Assembly (NCBI GenBank): GCA_937974195.1
Contig: CALJIC010000046.1
Span: 1 to 23,369, forward strand
Direction: 5' to 3'
From: an uncultured Roseiflexaceae bacterium
GTDB taxonomy: Bacteria > Chloroflexota > Chloroflexia > Chloroflexales > Roseiflexaceae
DNA: 23,369 nucleotides
Position 1 is the stretch's first letter. Every line of letters starts with the position of its first letter. This document shows positions 1 through 8,409 of the stretch, one piece after another. Below the pieces are notes generated by a model. The model made no database searches. It had not been told where the DNA came from and worked only from the letters and a program-made list of their open reading frames with translations. The position numbers were made by a program, and so were the translations under genes.

Positions 1-22
1 GCAGCCGAGACGGCTTCCTGCA

Positions 23-109
23 GGGAGGTATGGAGGGCGGCACGCCCTCCACGGGCACTTTTCCCCCATGGCCCTGTGGCGAGGAAGTCGCCGCAGAGCC
101 GTGGAGAAA
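23..109 (+). repeat. Two-hairpin dispersed repeat, copy 1
   Basis: The first hairpin has 9-bp arms, 31-39 and 43-51, around the loop GCA. The second has arms 66-82 and 88-104: of 17 positions 14 are Watson-Crick, two are G-T wobbles and one is a C/A mismatch. The whole stretch aligns with 20214-20301, including the T-rich spacer between the hairpins. It ends about 15 bp before the polymerase start, so it lies in that gene's upstream region. It resembles REP/BIME elements in architecture; assignment to a known family cannot be made from sequence alone. Confidence 0.75.
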
Positions 110-123
110 GCTGCGTGAGCAAT

Positions 124-2601
124 ATGGATATGACTACCGAGCCGGAGAGCTTCCGCGAGCTCTGGGAGGCCCTCGACAGGACCCTGGGCATCACCGCGGA
201 CGAGAGCGCGCTGGGGATCGTGTCGGTCTGGGCCGACCGCGACGGCCGCGCGCTGGTCTGGCGGCGGGTCGGCGCCGCGACCGTCTGCGAGGAGCAGCGC
301 TTCCGGCCGTGGGTGTTCGCCGCCACGCTCGAGGACCTGGCCCACGTCGGGCGCGCGCTTCAGCCGGCCGACGCCCCCGGCGCCGAGCGCGCGCCCTTCA
401 GCTACCGCGAGCTGGACGGCGAGCCCGGCACCTACCGCTACCTGATCGCCGCCCGCAGCGGCCGGGCCCTCGAGCGCGCGCTGCTGGCCGGCGCCGCCCG
501 GCGGCTCGGGTGGTCGCCCGCCAGCCTGTACGACCTCGACCAGGACTACTACCGCGTCGGGCCGGTCGAGCAGTACCTGATGAGCAGCGGGCGGGTCTAC
601 TTCCGCGGCCTGACCTTCGGCGACCTGCGGCGGATGCAGATCGACCTGGAGACGACGGCGCTGAGCGCGAGCCGCGGCCGGATCTTCATGGCGGCCGTGC
701 GCGACACCGGCGGGCTGGAGGTGGTGCTGGAGGCGCCGCGCGCCGAGGACGAGGCGCAGCTGATCGCGGATCTGTGCGCGCTGGTGCGCGAGCGCGACCC
801 GGACGTGATCGAGAACCACAACCTGTTCGGCTTCGACATGCCCTTCCTGGTGGAGCGCGCCGCCGCCCTGGGCGTTCCGCTGGCGCTCGGCCGGCCGGAG
901 GGCCCGCCGGAGCCGGTGCGCTACGAGGATGCCGCCTGGGCCGGGCCGCGGGCGCGCCGCCGCGTCCGCTACAGCGTGGCCGGGCGCGAGCTGATCGACA
1001 CGCTGGACGCCGTCCGGCGCCACGACTTCGTGACCCGCGAGCTGCCCAGCTACGGCCTCAAGGACGTCGCGCGGGTCTTCGGCATCGCCGCGCCGGACCG
1101 GGTCTACATCCCCGGCTCGGAGGTGCCCGCCACCTACCGGCGCGACCCGGAGCTGGTGCGGCGCTACGCCCTGGCCGACGTGGCCGAGGTGGACGCCCTC
1201 TCCCAGCGGCTGATGGGCGCGCCATTCGCGCTGGCCGGCATGGCGCCGCGCCGCTTCGAGCGGCTGGCCTCCGCCGGGCCGGCCATGGGCATCCTCGAGC
1301 CGATGCTGGTGCGCGCCTACCTGCGCGCCGGAGCCGCCCTGCCGCGCCAGCAGCCAGGGGCCGATGGCGATCTGGGGCCGCACAGCGGCGGCGCGCTGTT
1401 CCTGTTCGCCGAGGGGATCGCCGAGCACGTCGTCAAGGCCGACATCGCCTCGCTGTACCCGTCGCTCATGCGCGTCCACCGCATCGGCCCCGCCAGCGAC
1501 CGGCTCGGCGTCCTGCTCGACATCGTCGGGCGGCTCACCGACCTGCGCCTGCACCACAAGGCCGCCGCCAGGCGCGCGGCCCGCGGCAGCGCCGAGTTCG
1601 CGCACCACGACGCGATGCAGGCGGCGATGAAGGTGCTGATCAACTCGGCCTACGGCTACATGGGCGCCGGCTCGATGGCGCTGTTCGCCGACCGGGCCGC
1701 GGCCGACGAGGTGACCCGCCGCGGGCGCGAGGTGCTCGGCAAGGTGGTCGAGGAGCTGCGGGCGCGCGGCGTGGCGCTGATCGAGGCCGACACCGACGGC
1801 GTGTACTTCGCTGTGCCCGCCGACTGGGACGAGGCCCGCGAGCGCGCGCTGGTGGCCGAGGTCGCGGCGACGCTCGACGACGGCATCCGGCTCGAGTACG
1901 AGGGCCGCTACGCCGCGATGCTGTCCCACGAGGTGAAGAACTACGCGCTCCTGACCTACGACGGGCGCCTGATCGTCCGCGGCGTGGCGCTGCGCAGCAG
2001 CCGCGCCGAGCCGTTCGGTGAGCGCTTCCTGCACCGGGCGCTGCGCTGCGCGATGACCGGCGACATCGCGGGGCTGCGCGCCGCCTACCTCGAGACGGTC
2101 GCGGCGCTGCGCTCGCGCGCGCTCCCGGTCGAGGACGTGGCGCAGCGCGCGCGGCTCTCCAAGACCCCCGAGGAGTACGCGGCGTCGCGCTCGTCGCTGC
2201 GCGAGGGGCCGTACGAAGCGCTGCTCGCGGCCGGCCGGACCGAGTGGGCGGTCGGCGAGCGCGTGCGCTGCTACAAGGCCCAGGACGGCTCGTACGTCTG
2301 GGTCCCGGACGAGAGCGATGAGCCGACCGTGGGCGTTGTGCGCTCCACGTCGGATGCCGATGCGCCTGCGGACGATGATGGCCGCCCCCGCGTACCGGCG
2401 CCGCGGCGCGCGAACGACTACGACGTCGAGCACTACCTCGACGTGCTGCTCAACTCGTACGCCTCGCGCCTGAAGAAAGCCTTCGACCCGGCCGACTTCG
2501 ACCAGATCTTCCGGCGCGACGCGCAGCTCGGCATGTTCGATACGCCGGTGGAGGAGATCCAGCCGCGCTGGATCCGGGCGGGCGCGAGCGGTTCCCCGTA
2601 G
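124..2601 (+). CDS. Family B DNA polymerase with 3'-5' exonuclease domain
   Basis: Template-directed DNA polymerase of family B, 825 residues from the ATG at 124. The exonuclease motifs are intact: Exo I DLE (D174, E176), Exo II NHNLFGFD (D238) and Exo III YALAD (Y348, D352). The polymerase motifs follow: A, DIASLYPS (440-447); B, K503 to Y510 with NSAYG; C, DTD (D556, D558). Both activities should therefore be functional. Near the C terminus QLGMF (801-805) resembles the beta-clamp-binding motif, as in E. coli Pol II, which ends in QLGLF. An in-frame GTG at 76 would add 16 residues, but they lie inside the upstream hairpin repeat and read as non-coding, so ATG 124 is preferred. No replication or repair partner is adjacent. 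A role in repair or translesion synthesis, as for Pol II, is inference. Confidence 0.93.
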   Translation: MDMTTEPESFRELWEALDRTLGITADESALGIVSVWADRDGRALVWRRVGAATVCEEQRFRPWVFAATLEDLAHVGRALQPADAPGAERAPFSYRELDGEPGTYRYLIAARSGRALERALLAGAARRLGWSPASLYDLDQDYYRVGPVEQYLMSSGRVYFRGLTFGDLRRMQIDLETTALSASRGRIFMAAVRDTGGLEVVLEAPRAEDEAQLIADLCALVRERDPDVIENHNLFGFDMPFLVERAAALGVPLALGRPEGPPEPVRYEDAAWAGPRARRRVRYSVAGRELIDTLDAVRRHDFVTRELPSYGLKDVARVFGIAAPDRVYIPGSEVPATYRRDPELVRRYALADVAEVDALSQRLMGAPFALAGMAPRRFERLASAGPAMGILEPMLVRAYLRAGAALPRQQPGADGDLGPHSGGALFLFAEGIAEHVVKADIASLYPSLMRVHRIGPASDRLGVLLDIVGRLTDLRLHHKAAARRAARGSAEFAHHDAMQAAMKVLINSAYGYMGAGSMALFADRAAADEVTRRGREVLGKVVEELRARGVALIEADTDGVYFAVPADWDEARERALVAEVAATLDDGIRLEYEGRYAAMLSHEVKNYALLTYDGRLIVRGVALRSSRAEPFGERFLHRALRCAMTGDIAGLRAAYLETVAALRSRALPVEDVAQRARLSKTPEEYAASRSSLREGPYEALLAAGRTEWAVGERVRCYKAQDGSYVWVPDESDEPTVGVVRSTSDADAPADDDGRPRVPAPRRANDYDVEHYLDVLLNSYASRLKKAFDPADFDQIFRRDAQLGMFDTPVEEIQPRWIRAGASGSP

Positions 2602-2648
2602 CCGCCGCCCGCCGCCTGCGCGGAGAGATATCACAGAGGCAGAGCAAC

Positions 2649-3092
2649 ATGCATCTCATTCGTTGGACCCTGTGTTGTTGGCTGCTGCTTGTGGCTGGCG
2701 CGATCTCCGCGTGCGCCGGGCAGCCGGCGGCGCCTGCGCCGCTGACCTGCCACACGGCCTACCGGCCCAGCGTTGCCGTGCCCATCGAGCGCGAGGATAC
2801 CGTCAGCCTGGCCCAGCCGGCGATCGAGCCGGTCACCGTCGCCTACGCGGACCTCGTGTTTCACGCCCAGTACCTCAGCGAGCCGGGCGCCGGCCCGAGC
2901 CTCAACCTGTTCGTGACGCTCCCGGACCAGACCGACCGGCTGATGTCGGTCCTCTACCAGCTGCCGGCGGACAGAGCGCCCGCGAACCAGTTCGTCGGCG
3001 GCCACGGCTTCACCGGGCTCCACTACGTCTACCACCCGGCCACCGGCGCCGAGCTGCAGTTCTGGTGCGTGGCAGGCGACGGGGCGCAGTAG
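2649..3092 (+). CDS. Small putative lipoprotein, unknown function
   Basis: 147 residues. The N terminus has a charged start, a hydrophobic core (residues 7-18) and a lipobox ISAC with the acceptor cysteine at 22, so it should be exported and lipid-anchored. The mature part is about 125 residues of mixed alpha/beta character with two further cysteines (about residues 34 and 140) that could form a disulfide. I recognise no domain. It begins 47 bp after the polymerase stop on the same strand, behind an AGAGGC-like ribosome site, and could be co-transcribed with it, although no functional link is evident. It precedes the large secreted peptidase by 194 bp. Confidence 0.8.
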   Translation: MHLIRWTLCCWLLLVAGAISACAGQPAAPAPLTCHTAYRPSVAVPIEREDTVSLAQPAIEPVTVAYADLVFHAQYLSEPGAGPSLNLFVTLPDQTDRLMSVLYQLPADRAPANQFVGGHGFTGLHYVYHPATGAELQFWCVAGDGAQ

Positions 3093-3125
3093 AGTCTCGC
3101 CATTCGCCCGGCGCGCGGCGGCTTC

Positions 3126-3150
3126 ATGCGCTGTAGTCAGCTCAGCGCAT
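3126..3150. promoter_or_regulatory. 8-bp perfect inverted repeat, possible operator or weak terminator
   Basis: ATGCGCTG (3126-3133) and CAGCGCAT (3143-3150) are exact inverse complements with a 9-nt spacer. It lies 33 bp after the lipoprotein stop and about 137 bp before the secreted peptidase start. No T-run follows, so it is not a standard rho-independent terminator. The remainder of the 3093-3286 gap is comparatively AT-rich around 3190-3220 and ends in a good ribosome site, GGGAGG at 3276-3281. Confidence 0.35.
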
Positions 3151-3286
3151 TCCTCACTGTCAAAGCTTTTCCTCCTGCCGGTGGGAGTGTCCGCTGTATA
3201 TGACAATTTGTTCATCCTGGCCGAATCACCCTCCGCTGCGCCGTTGTACCTCATGAGCCCGCACCACTGCTGCATGGGAGGTTGCA

Positions 3287-6200
3287 ATGCTGCGTTCGTT
3301 CGCCCGAACCGCCCTCGCACTAGTCACCCTCGCGGCGCTTCTGCCGCTTGCCGGCCCCGCTGCCCCGCCGGCCTACGCCGCCCCCGGCGACAACTCCATC
3401 CGGCTGAACGGCACGAACCAGAACGTCCAGATGCCCTACAGCACGGGCGCGAACTTCTCCGGCAGCATCACGATCGAGGCATGGATCCGGCGCGACAGCG
3501 CCAGCCGCTGTGAGACGATCGTCGGCAACGGCTACCAGGACTCGTACCGGCTCGGCTTCTGCGCCGATGGCTCGTCAGATCCGGCGCGGCTGCACTTCTA
3601 CCGCGGCGACGGCGCCTACGCGCGCGGCACCACGCCCATCCCCGCCGGCGTCTGGACGCACGTCGCGGTGGCCTACGACGGCGTCGCGCCGCGCTTCTAC
3701 GTGAACGGCCGCCCGGACCCGGCATCGAGGACGACCAGCGGCCCGCTGCGCCCGGCCCCCAGCGGCTCGAACCGTCCGCTCGGCATCGGCGCCGATCCCT
3801 CCCCGAGCGCGCCGACCGGCTGGGCGGACCACTTCCAGGGGCTGATCGATGAGGTGCGCATCTGGAGCACGCTGCGCACGCAGGAGGAGATCGCCGCCGG
3901 GATGTTCCAGCAGGTCACGTTCAACGCGCCCGGCCTGGCGGCCGCCTTCGGCTTCAACGGCACGCTGGAGAACGTCCGCGGCTCCCCTCACGGCAGCTGG
4001 GTCGGCGCGCCCTCCTATAGCCGCGAGGGGGCGATCCCGCACGACTTCCGCATCCCGCCGTTCGCGGCCGACCCGACGCTCGACGGCGTGTGCGACACCG
4101 CCGGCGAGTACGCCACCGCCACCAGGATCAGCGCACACGGCGCGGACATCTGGCTGCTGCACACCCCCAACAATCTGTGGGTCTGCTTCCCCGAGATCAT
4201 CAACGGGGCGGCGGTGTACCTGGACGCGGACCTGAGCCGCGCCAGCCTGGCCGGCCCGGACGATCTGGTGTTCGAGCTGTTCTCGACCGCCTCCCCCTTC
4301 GCCCGGGCGCTAGCCGGCGACGGCCTCGGCGGCTACGCGCCGGCTACGCTGCCGGACGGCTCGTGGGGCGCCATGTTCAAGCGCAGAGTCGCCGGCCCCG
4401 ACCCGCAGGGCATCGAGTTTCGCATCGGCAAGGACCTGCTCGGCTCCGGCGGCGTGATCGGCCTGGCGCTGGCGACCTACGCCACCGCCGGAGGTCAGCC
4501 CCAGCTCTGGCCCGCGCTGGCCGAGCCGGGCGCGCCGGCGAGCTGGAGCGCCGCCACCCTCGGGGGCAGCGCCGAGCCCCAGACCTACAACGGCTTCGTG
4601 CTCTACAGCCCTCGCGACCGCTCCGCCTCCGGCATCCCGGTCCCCGGCGTCGGCGTGCGCCTCGTCGGCTACGACCCCGGTGGCGCGGAGGCGGTGGTTG
4701 GGTTCGCCAGAAGCGACCACGAGGGGCGCTTCAGCATCACCAGCACCGACGACTACTCCCGCCACCGGCTCGACCTGGACATCGCCACGCTGCCGCGCGG
4801 CTACATCGCGCGCAGTCCGAGCATCGGGGCCTCCACCACCTATAGCAACAACTTCTCCCTGGAGGACGCGCAGCCGGTCGTCACCGACCCGCTAAATGGC
4901 CCGTACTTCCTGATCATCGCCCCGCGGCTGATCATCGACAGCGGCGTGCTGCGCAACTTCGTCACCTTCAAGCAGCAGCTCGGCTTCCAGGTCGAGGTGA
5001 TCAGCGTCGAGACGATCGACGCCACCGTGAGCGGCGCGAACCGCCGCGACAAGATCCGCAACCTGGAGCTGGCCCGCCTCGCCACCTACGGCGAGCGCTT
5101 CCAGTACGTGCTGCTGATCGGGCCGCACAGCGTCATCCCGATGACGATCTTCGACATTCATGACGAGGAGGGCGACTGCATCGACATCGGCTTGCCGAGC
5201 GACTGGTACTACGTGGACCTCACCAGCCCGATGGACAGCAACGGCAACGGCTGCATCGCCGACGGCATCTGGACGGACCCGGCCCGGCGGCGCATCCCCA
5301 CCCCGGGCGACAGCGGCATCCGCTTCGAGCCGACCGTCGCGCTGGGCCGGCTGCCGTTCACCTCTCCGGCGGCGGTCGATATGGCGCTGCGCACCAGTAT
5401 GCTCTTCGAGCAGCAGTCGTCGGAGTTCAAGCTCCGCACGCTGGCCGCGATGGCGATGATGGACCTGCGCTCCCGCTGCTGGACCCCGGCCGACGACCCG
5501 ACCGGCTCGTACGCGGACTGCAACCCCACCGGCACCGACGGCGCCTACCTCGCCACCGCGCTCGAGCGCAACGTCCTGGAGCCCGGCGGCTACAGCATAA
5601 CGCCGTTCTTCGAGAACCTCGCGCCGGCGACCGGCTCCTCGCCCTCGTACCGCACCTCGCCCGAGCCGCTCACCGAGCCGAACGTGACCGACGAGCTAGC
5701 CGACGAGCCCTACGGCGTCGTCACCCTCCACGGCCACGGCAACGCGGAAGGGGTCGTGCGCACCGCCTGGATGCGCGACGACAACGGCAACGGCATAGTC
5801 GAGAACCCGGCGCAGCCCACCGGCAACCCGCCGCGCAGCGTGAACGAGGTCGGGAACCCGGCGCTGCTCAACCGCAACAGCATGGAGCGTGTGCACTTCA
5901 ACCGCTTCACGGGCGGGCCGGTCTACATCGTGGCCGCCTGCAGCACCGCCGACTTCCTCGACCCGGACAACCTGGGTGCCACCATCCTCAGCGGCGGCAA
6001 GGGGGCCGCGTTCGTCGGCGCGCTGACGACGGCGCAGTACCGGCAGGGCTGGACGACGGTCGGCGGCGGCGGCATGAACGACGCGGCCTACTACATCACG
6101 CGCAACCTGCTCGGCCGCCACATGCGCCTGGGCGACGCCGTCTGGCAGGGGCTCAGCGAGTACATCCGGCGCGGCAACACCGACTTCAGCACGGTGGTCT

Positions 6201-8278
6201 TCGACCTGTACGGCGATCCGACGCTGAGCTACTGGGGCAACCCCGGCGGGCAGAGCACGCAGGCCGCCTGGCCGATGCTGCGCCAGAACGCCTTCGGCAC
6301 AGGCTCGACCACGCTGGTCGGGCCGGGCGTGCCGCAGCGGCTGTGGGAGCACCCGGCCAGCCCACCGGCCGCGTCCGCCCTCGCGCCCTCGCCGCTGGTG
6401 AGCAACAACGGCGAAGTGATCGTTGCCCACGGCAGCTTCGTCGACGTCGTCAAGCGCGGCAGGCAGGCGCAGCGCCTGCAGCTGGACGCCCCGGCCTACG
6501 GGACGCCAGCGCTGGCGGCCGACGGGACGCTGTACGCGCTCGACGTCAACGGGAAGCTGTACGCCTTCACCTACACCGAACCCGACTTCCGCACCAGCCG
6601 CCGGCGGAGCTGGGCGCTCGAGCTCGGCAGCGCGCCCGTCACCAGCCCGGTCGTCGGCTCGGACGGCTTCATCGTCATCGGGCGCAGCACCCCCGCCTCG
6701 GTGTCCCTGGTGACGGTGGTGCGGCCGGACGGGCGCAAGCTGCAGGACTATCTGATCGCCGGCGCCATACCCGGCGCGCTGGCGGTCCACGCCGACCGGT
6801 CGATCTATATCACGACCGACCGCGGGGTGGTGGCGCGTTTCGAGCAGTTCTGTAGGAACGTCATCTGCGCCCCGCGCCAGAGCGCCGGCCCGGCGGCCTA
6901 CAGCACACCGCCGCTGCTGGCCTACGGCGCGCTCTACGCCGGCCGCACGAACGGCCAGCTCGTCAAGAAGAACGCCGCCACGCTGGCCGACATGGCGGTC
7001 TTTACAGCGGACGGCGCGATCACCGCCGGGCCGATCGCCGGGCCGGGCGGCCAGGTGCTGATCGGGACCGCCGCGGGCACGCTCTACAGCCTGACGCCCG
7101 ACCTGGAGCTGCGCTGGTCGCGCTTCATCGGCGCGGCGGTGCGCGGCGTCCCGGCCTTCTCCGCCGACGCGCTCTACGTCGTGAGCGGCAGCTCGCTGCG
7201 GGCCTTCCACCCGGCCAGCGGCGCGCCGCTGTGGGACCGGAGCCTCGGCGCGGGGGCCGCCCCCGGCTCGGTGGCGGTCGGGTACGGGCGCGAGCTGTAC
7301 GTTCAGACTGCGGGCGGCAAGCTGGTGGCCTTCGGCGAGGGCTGGGTCGAGCCGCCGACGCTGGTGCGCGCCGTCGCAGAGGCGATCCAGCCGCAGCAGT
7401 CGCTGGCCGGCATCCGCGTCGAGTGGCAGCTGGAATCGGCGAGCGCAGCGGCCGCACCGCAGGCGGCCCTCCCGACCGGCTTCCTGGTCCAGCGCAGCGC
7501 CGGCGACGGCGCCTGGGAGGATGTCGCGATCCTCGGCGGCGACGCCCGCAGCTACACCGACCTCGGCGTGGAGCCCGGGAAGCTCTACCGCTACCGGGTG
7601 AAGGCGCTCGGGCCGGCCGGCAACGACTCGGACTTCACCGCGACCGCCGAGGAGGTCCGCAGCCTGCCGGATCTCCCCGCCGCCCCGGTCCTCGCGCCGG
7701 TCGAGACGATCGCCGCCGACCGGCTGCGCCTGAGCTGGACGCAGGGGTCCGGCGAGGTGACCGGCTACCGCATCGAGCGCGCCACATCGGCCGCTGGCCC
7801 CTTCGCGCCCGTCGGCACCACCACCGGTGAGGCGCGCGAGTACACCGACAGCGAGCTGGCGCCTGGCACGACCTACTACTACCGGGTGCGGGCGCTCAAC
7901 GGGCTCGGCGAGGGCGGCGTGTCGAACGTCGCCAGCGGGACGACGCGGACCCAGACCCTCCCCGCCCCGCGGCAGGTGCGCGCCCAGCTCCTGCCGGACG
8001 GCCGGGTGCAGGTGAGCTGGACCGGCGGCCCAGCCGGAGCCACAGCGGTGATCGAGGTCAACCCGCAGGGCTACGCCGGCTACCTGCCGCTCGGGACCGC
8101 TCCCGTCGCCGGGCCGTTCGTGTACCACCCCGGCATGCCGAGCAGCCTGGGCTACCGGGTCAAGTTCGTCCAGGGCAACAACGAGTCCGCGTACACGGAG
8201 GCCACAGTGCGCGTTCACACCAGCGGGTTCGTCAGCGAGCAGCGGTTCCAGCTCGCGCTGCCGCTGGTGCGGCGCTGA
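3287..8278 (+). CDS. Giant secreted LamG / C25 (gingipain-like) peptidase / beta-propeller / FnIII protein
   Basis: 1663 residues. A Sec signal peptide (about 1-32, ending near AYA) is followed by a LamG/concanavalin-like domain (about 35-235), a DOMON or CBM9-like beta domain (about 258-430), a Cna-B-like segment (about 432-530), a C25 peptidase domain (about 538-985), a PQQ/WD-like beta-propeller (about 990-1350) and three fibronectin III-like modules (about 1355-1460, 1460-1558, 1558-1650). The probable catalytic dyad is H817 in HGHGN and C885 in VAACS, matching gingipain GHG and AAC contexts. SD GGGAGG is six bases before the ATG. It ends in LALPLVRR, a short hydrophobic-basic tail. It is probably an extracellular or surface cysteine peptidase with carbohydrate or protein-binding modules; substrate unknown. 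Domain borders are approximate. Confidence 0.88.
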   Translation: MLRSFARTALALVTLAALLPLAGPAAPPAYAAPGDNSIRLNGTNQNVQMPYSTGANFSGSITIEAWIRRDSASRCETIVGNGYQDSYRLGFCADGSSDPARLHFYRGDGAYARGTTPIPAGVWTHVAVAYDGVAPRFYVNGRPDPASRTTSGPLRPAPSGSNRPLGIGADPSPSAPTGWADHFQGLIDEVRIWSTLRTQEEIAAGMFQQVTFNAPGLAAAFGFNGTLENVRGSPHGSWVGAPSYSREGAIPHDFRIPPFAADPTLDGVCDTAGEYATATRISAHGADIWLLHTPNNLWVCFPEIINGAAVYLDADLSRASLAGPDDLVFELFSTASPFARALAGDGLGGYAPATLPDGSWGAMFKRRVAGPDPQGIEFRIGKDLLGSGGVIGLALATYATAGGQPQLWPALAEPGAPASWSAATLGGSAEPQTYNGFVLYSPRDRSASGIPVPGVGVRLVGYDPGGAEAVVGFARSDHEGRFSITSTDDYSRHRLDLDIATLPRGYIARSPSIGASTTYSNNFSLEDAQPVVTDPLNGPYFLIIAPRLIIDSGVLRNFVTFKQQLGFQVEVISVETIDATVSGANRRDKIRNLELARLATYGERFQYVLLIGPHSVIPMTIFDIHDEEGDCIDIGLPSDWYYVDLTSPMDSNGNGCIADGIWTDPARRRIPTPGDSGIRFEPTVALGRLPFTSPAAVDMALRTSMLFEQQSSEFKLRTLAAMAMMDLRSRCWTPADDPTGSYADCNPTGTDGAYLATALERNVLEPGGYSITPFFENLAPATGSSPSYRTSPEPLTEPNVTDELADEPYGVVTLHGHGNAEGVVRTAWMRDDNGNGIVENPAQPTGNPPRSVNEVGNPALLNRNSMERVHFNRFTGGPVYIVAACSTADFLDPDNLGATILSGGKGAAFVGALTTAQYRQGWTTVGGGGMNDAAYYITRNLLGRHMRLGDAVWQGLSEYIRRGNTDFSTVVFDLYGDPTLSYWGNPGGQSTQAAWPMLRQNAFGTGSTTLVGPGVPQRLWEHPASPPAASALAPSPLVSNNGEVIVAHGSFVDVVKRGRQAQRLQLDAPAYGTPALAADGTLYALDVNGKLYAFTYTEPDFRTSRRRSWALELGSAPVTSPVVGSDGFIVIGRSTPASVSLVTVVRPDGRKLQDYLIAGAIPGALAVHADRSIYITTDRGVVARFEQFCRNVICAPRQSAGPAAYSTPPLLAYGALYAGRTNGQLVKKNAATLADMAVFTADGAITAGPIAGPGGQVLIGTAAGTLYSLTPDLELRWSRFIGAAVRGVPAFSADALYVVSGSSLRAFHPASGAPLWDRSLGAGAAPGSVAVGYGRELYVQTAGGKLVAFGEGWVEPPTLVRAVAEAIQPQQSLAGIRVEWQLESASAAAAPQAALPTGFLVQRSAGDGAWEDVAILGGDARSYTDLGVEPGKLYRYRVKALGPAGNDSDFTATAEEVRSLPDLPAAPVLAPVETIAADRLRLSWTQGSGEVTGYRIERATSAAGPFAPVGTTTGEAREYTDSELAPGTTYYYRVRALNGLGEGGVSNVASGTTRTQTLPAPRQVRAQLLPDGRVQVSWTGGPAGATAVIEVNPQGYAGYLPLGTAPVAGPFVYHPGMPSSLGYRVKFVQGNNESAYTEATVRVHTSGFVSEQRFQLALPLVRR

Positions 8279-8353
8279 GAGGAGGTGCGCGGGAAGGGTG
8301 CGCTGGCGCAGCAGATTCGCAGCTCGCTGCCGGCTAGCCGCCGGCGGCCGTGC

Positions 8354-8359
8354 TACAAT
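8354..8359 (+). promoter_or_regulatory. Extended -10 promoter for the hydrolase lipoprotein
   Basis: TACAAT preceded by TGC (TGn extended -10). No good -35 is visible at the expected distance. A small hairpin (8378-8391, GTGCG/CGCAC arms) follows in the predicted leader, and GAGGGG lies seven bases ahead of the ATG at 8410. Upstream, 8329-8345 holds GCCGGC repeats able to fold, which may end the preceding transcript. Confidence 0.5.
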
Positions 8360-8409
8360 GTGGCCGGTCCAACGGTTGTGCGCCAGCGCACCCATGATGA
8401 GGGGTTCCT

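Noticed and set aside
30..2021. 663-codon plus-strand open frame overlapping the polymerase
   Set aside because: Wrong frame of the polymerase gene, Arg/Ala/Gly-rich, starts inside the hairpin repeat.
3190..3222. Promoter for the giant peptidase (TATATG, and TGACAATTTGTTCA as an operator)
   Set aside because: The -10 match is poor and the palindrome has a one-base bulge; not strong enough to list separately.
5696..8395. 899-codon minus-strand open frame
   Set aside because: Antisense shadow of the giant secreted peptidase, low-complexity, no ribosome site or domain.
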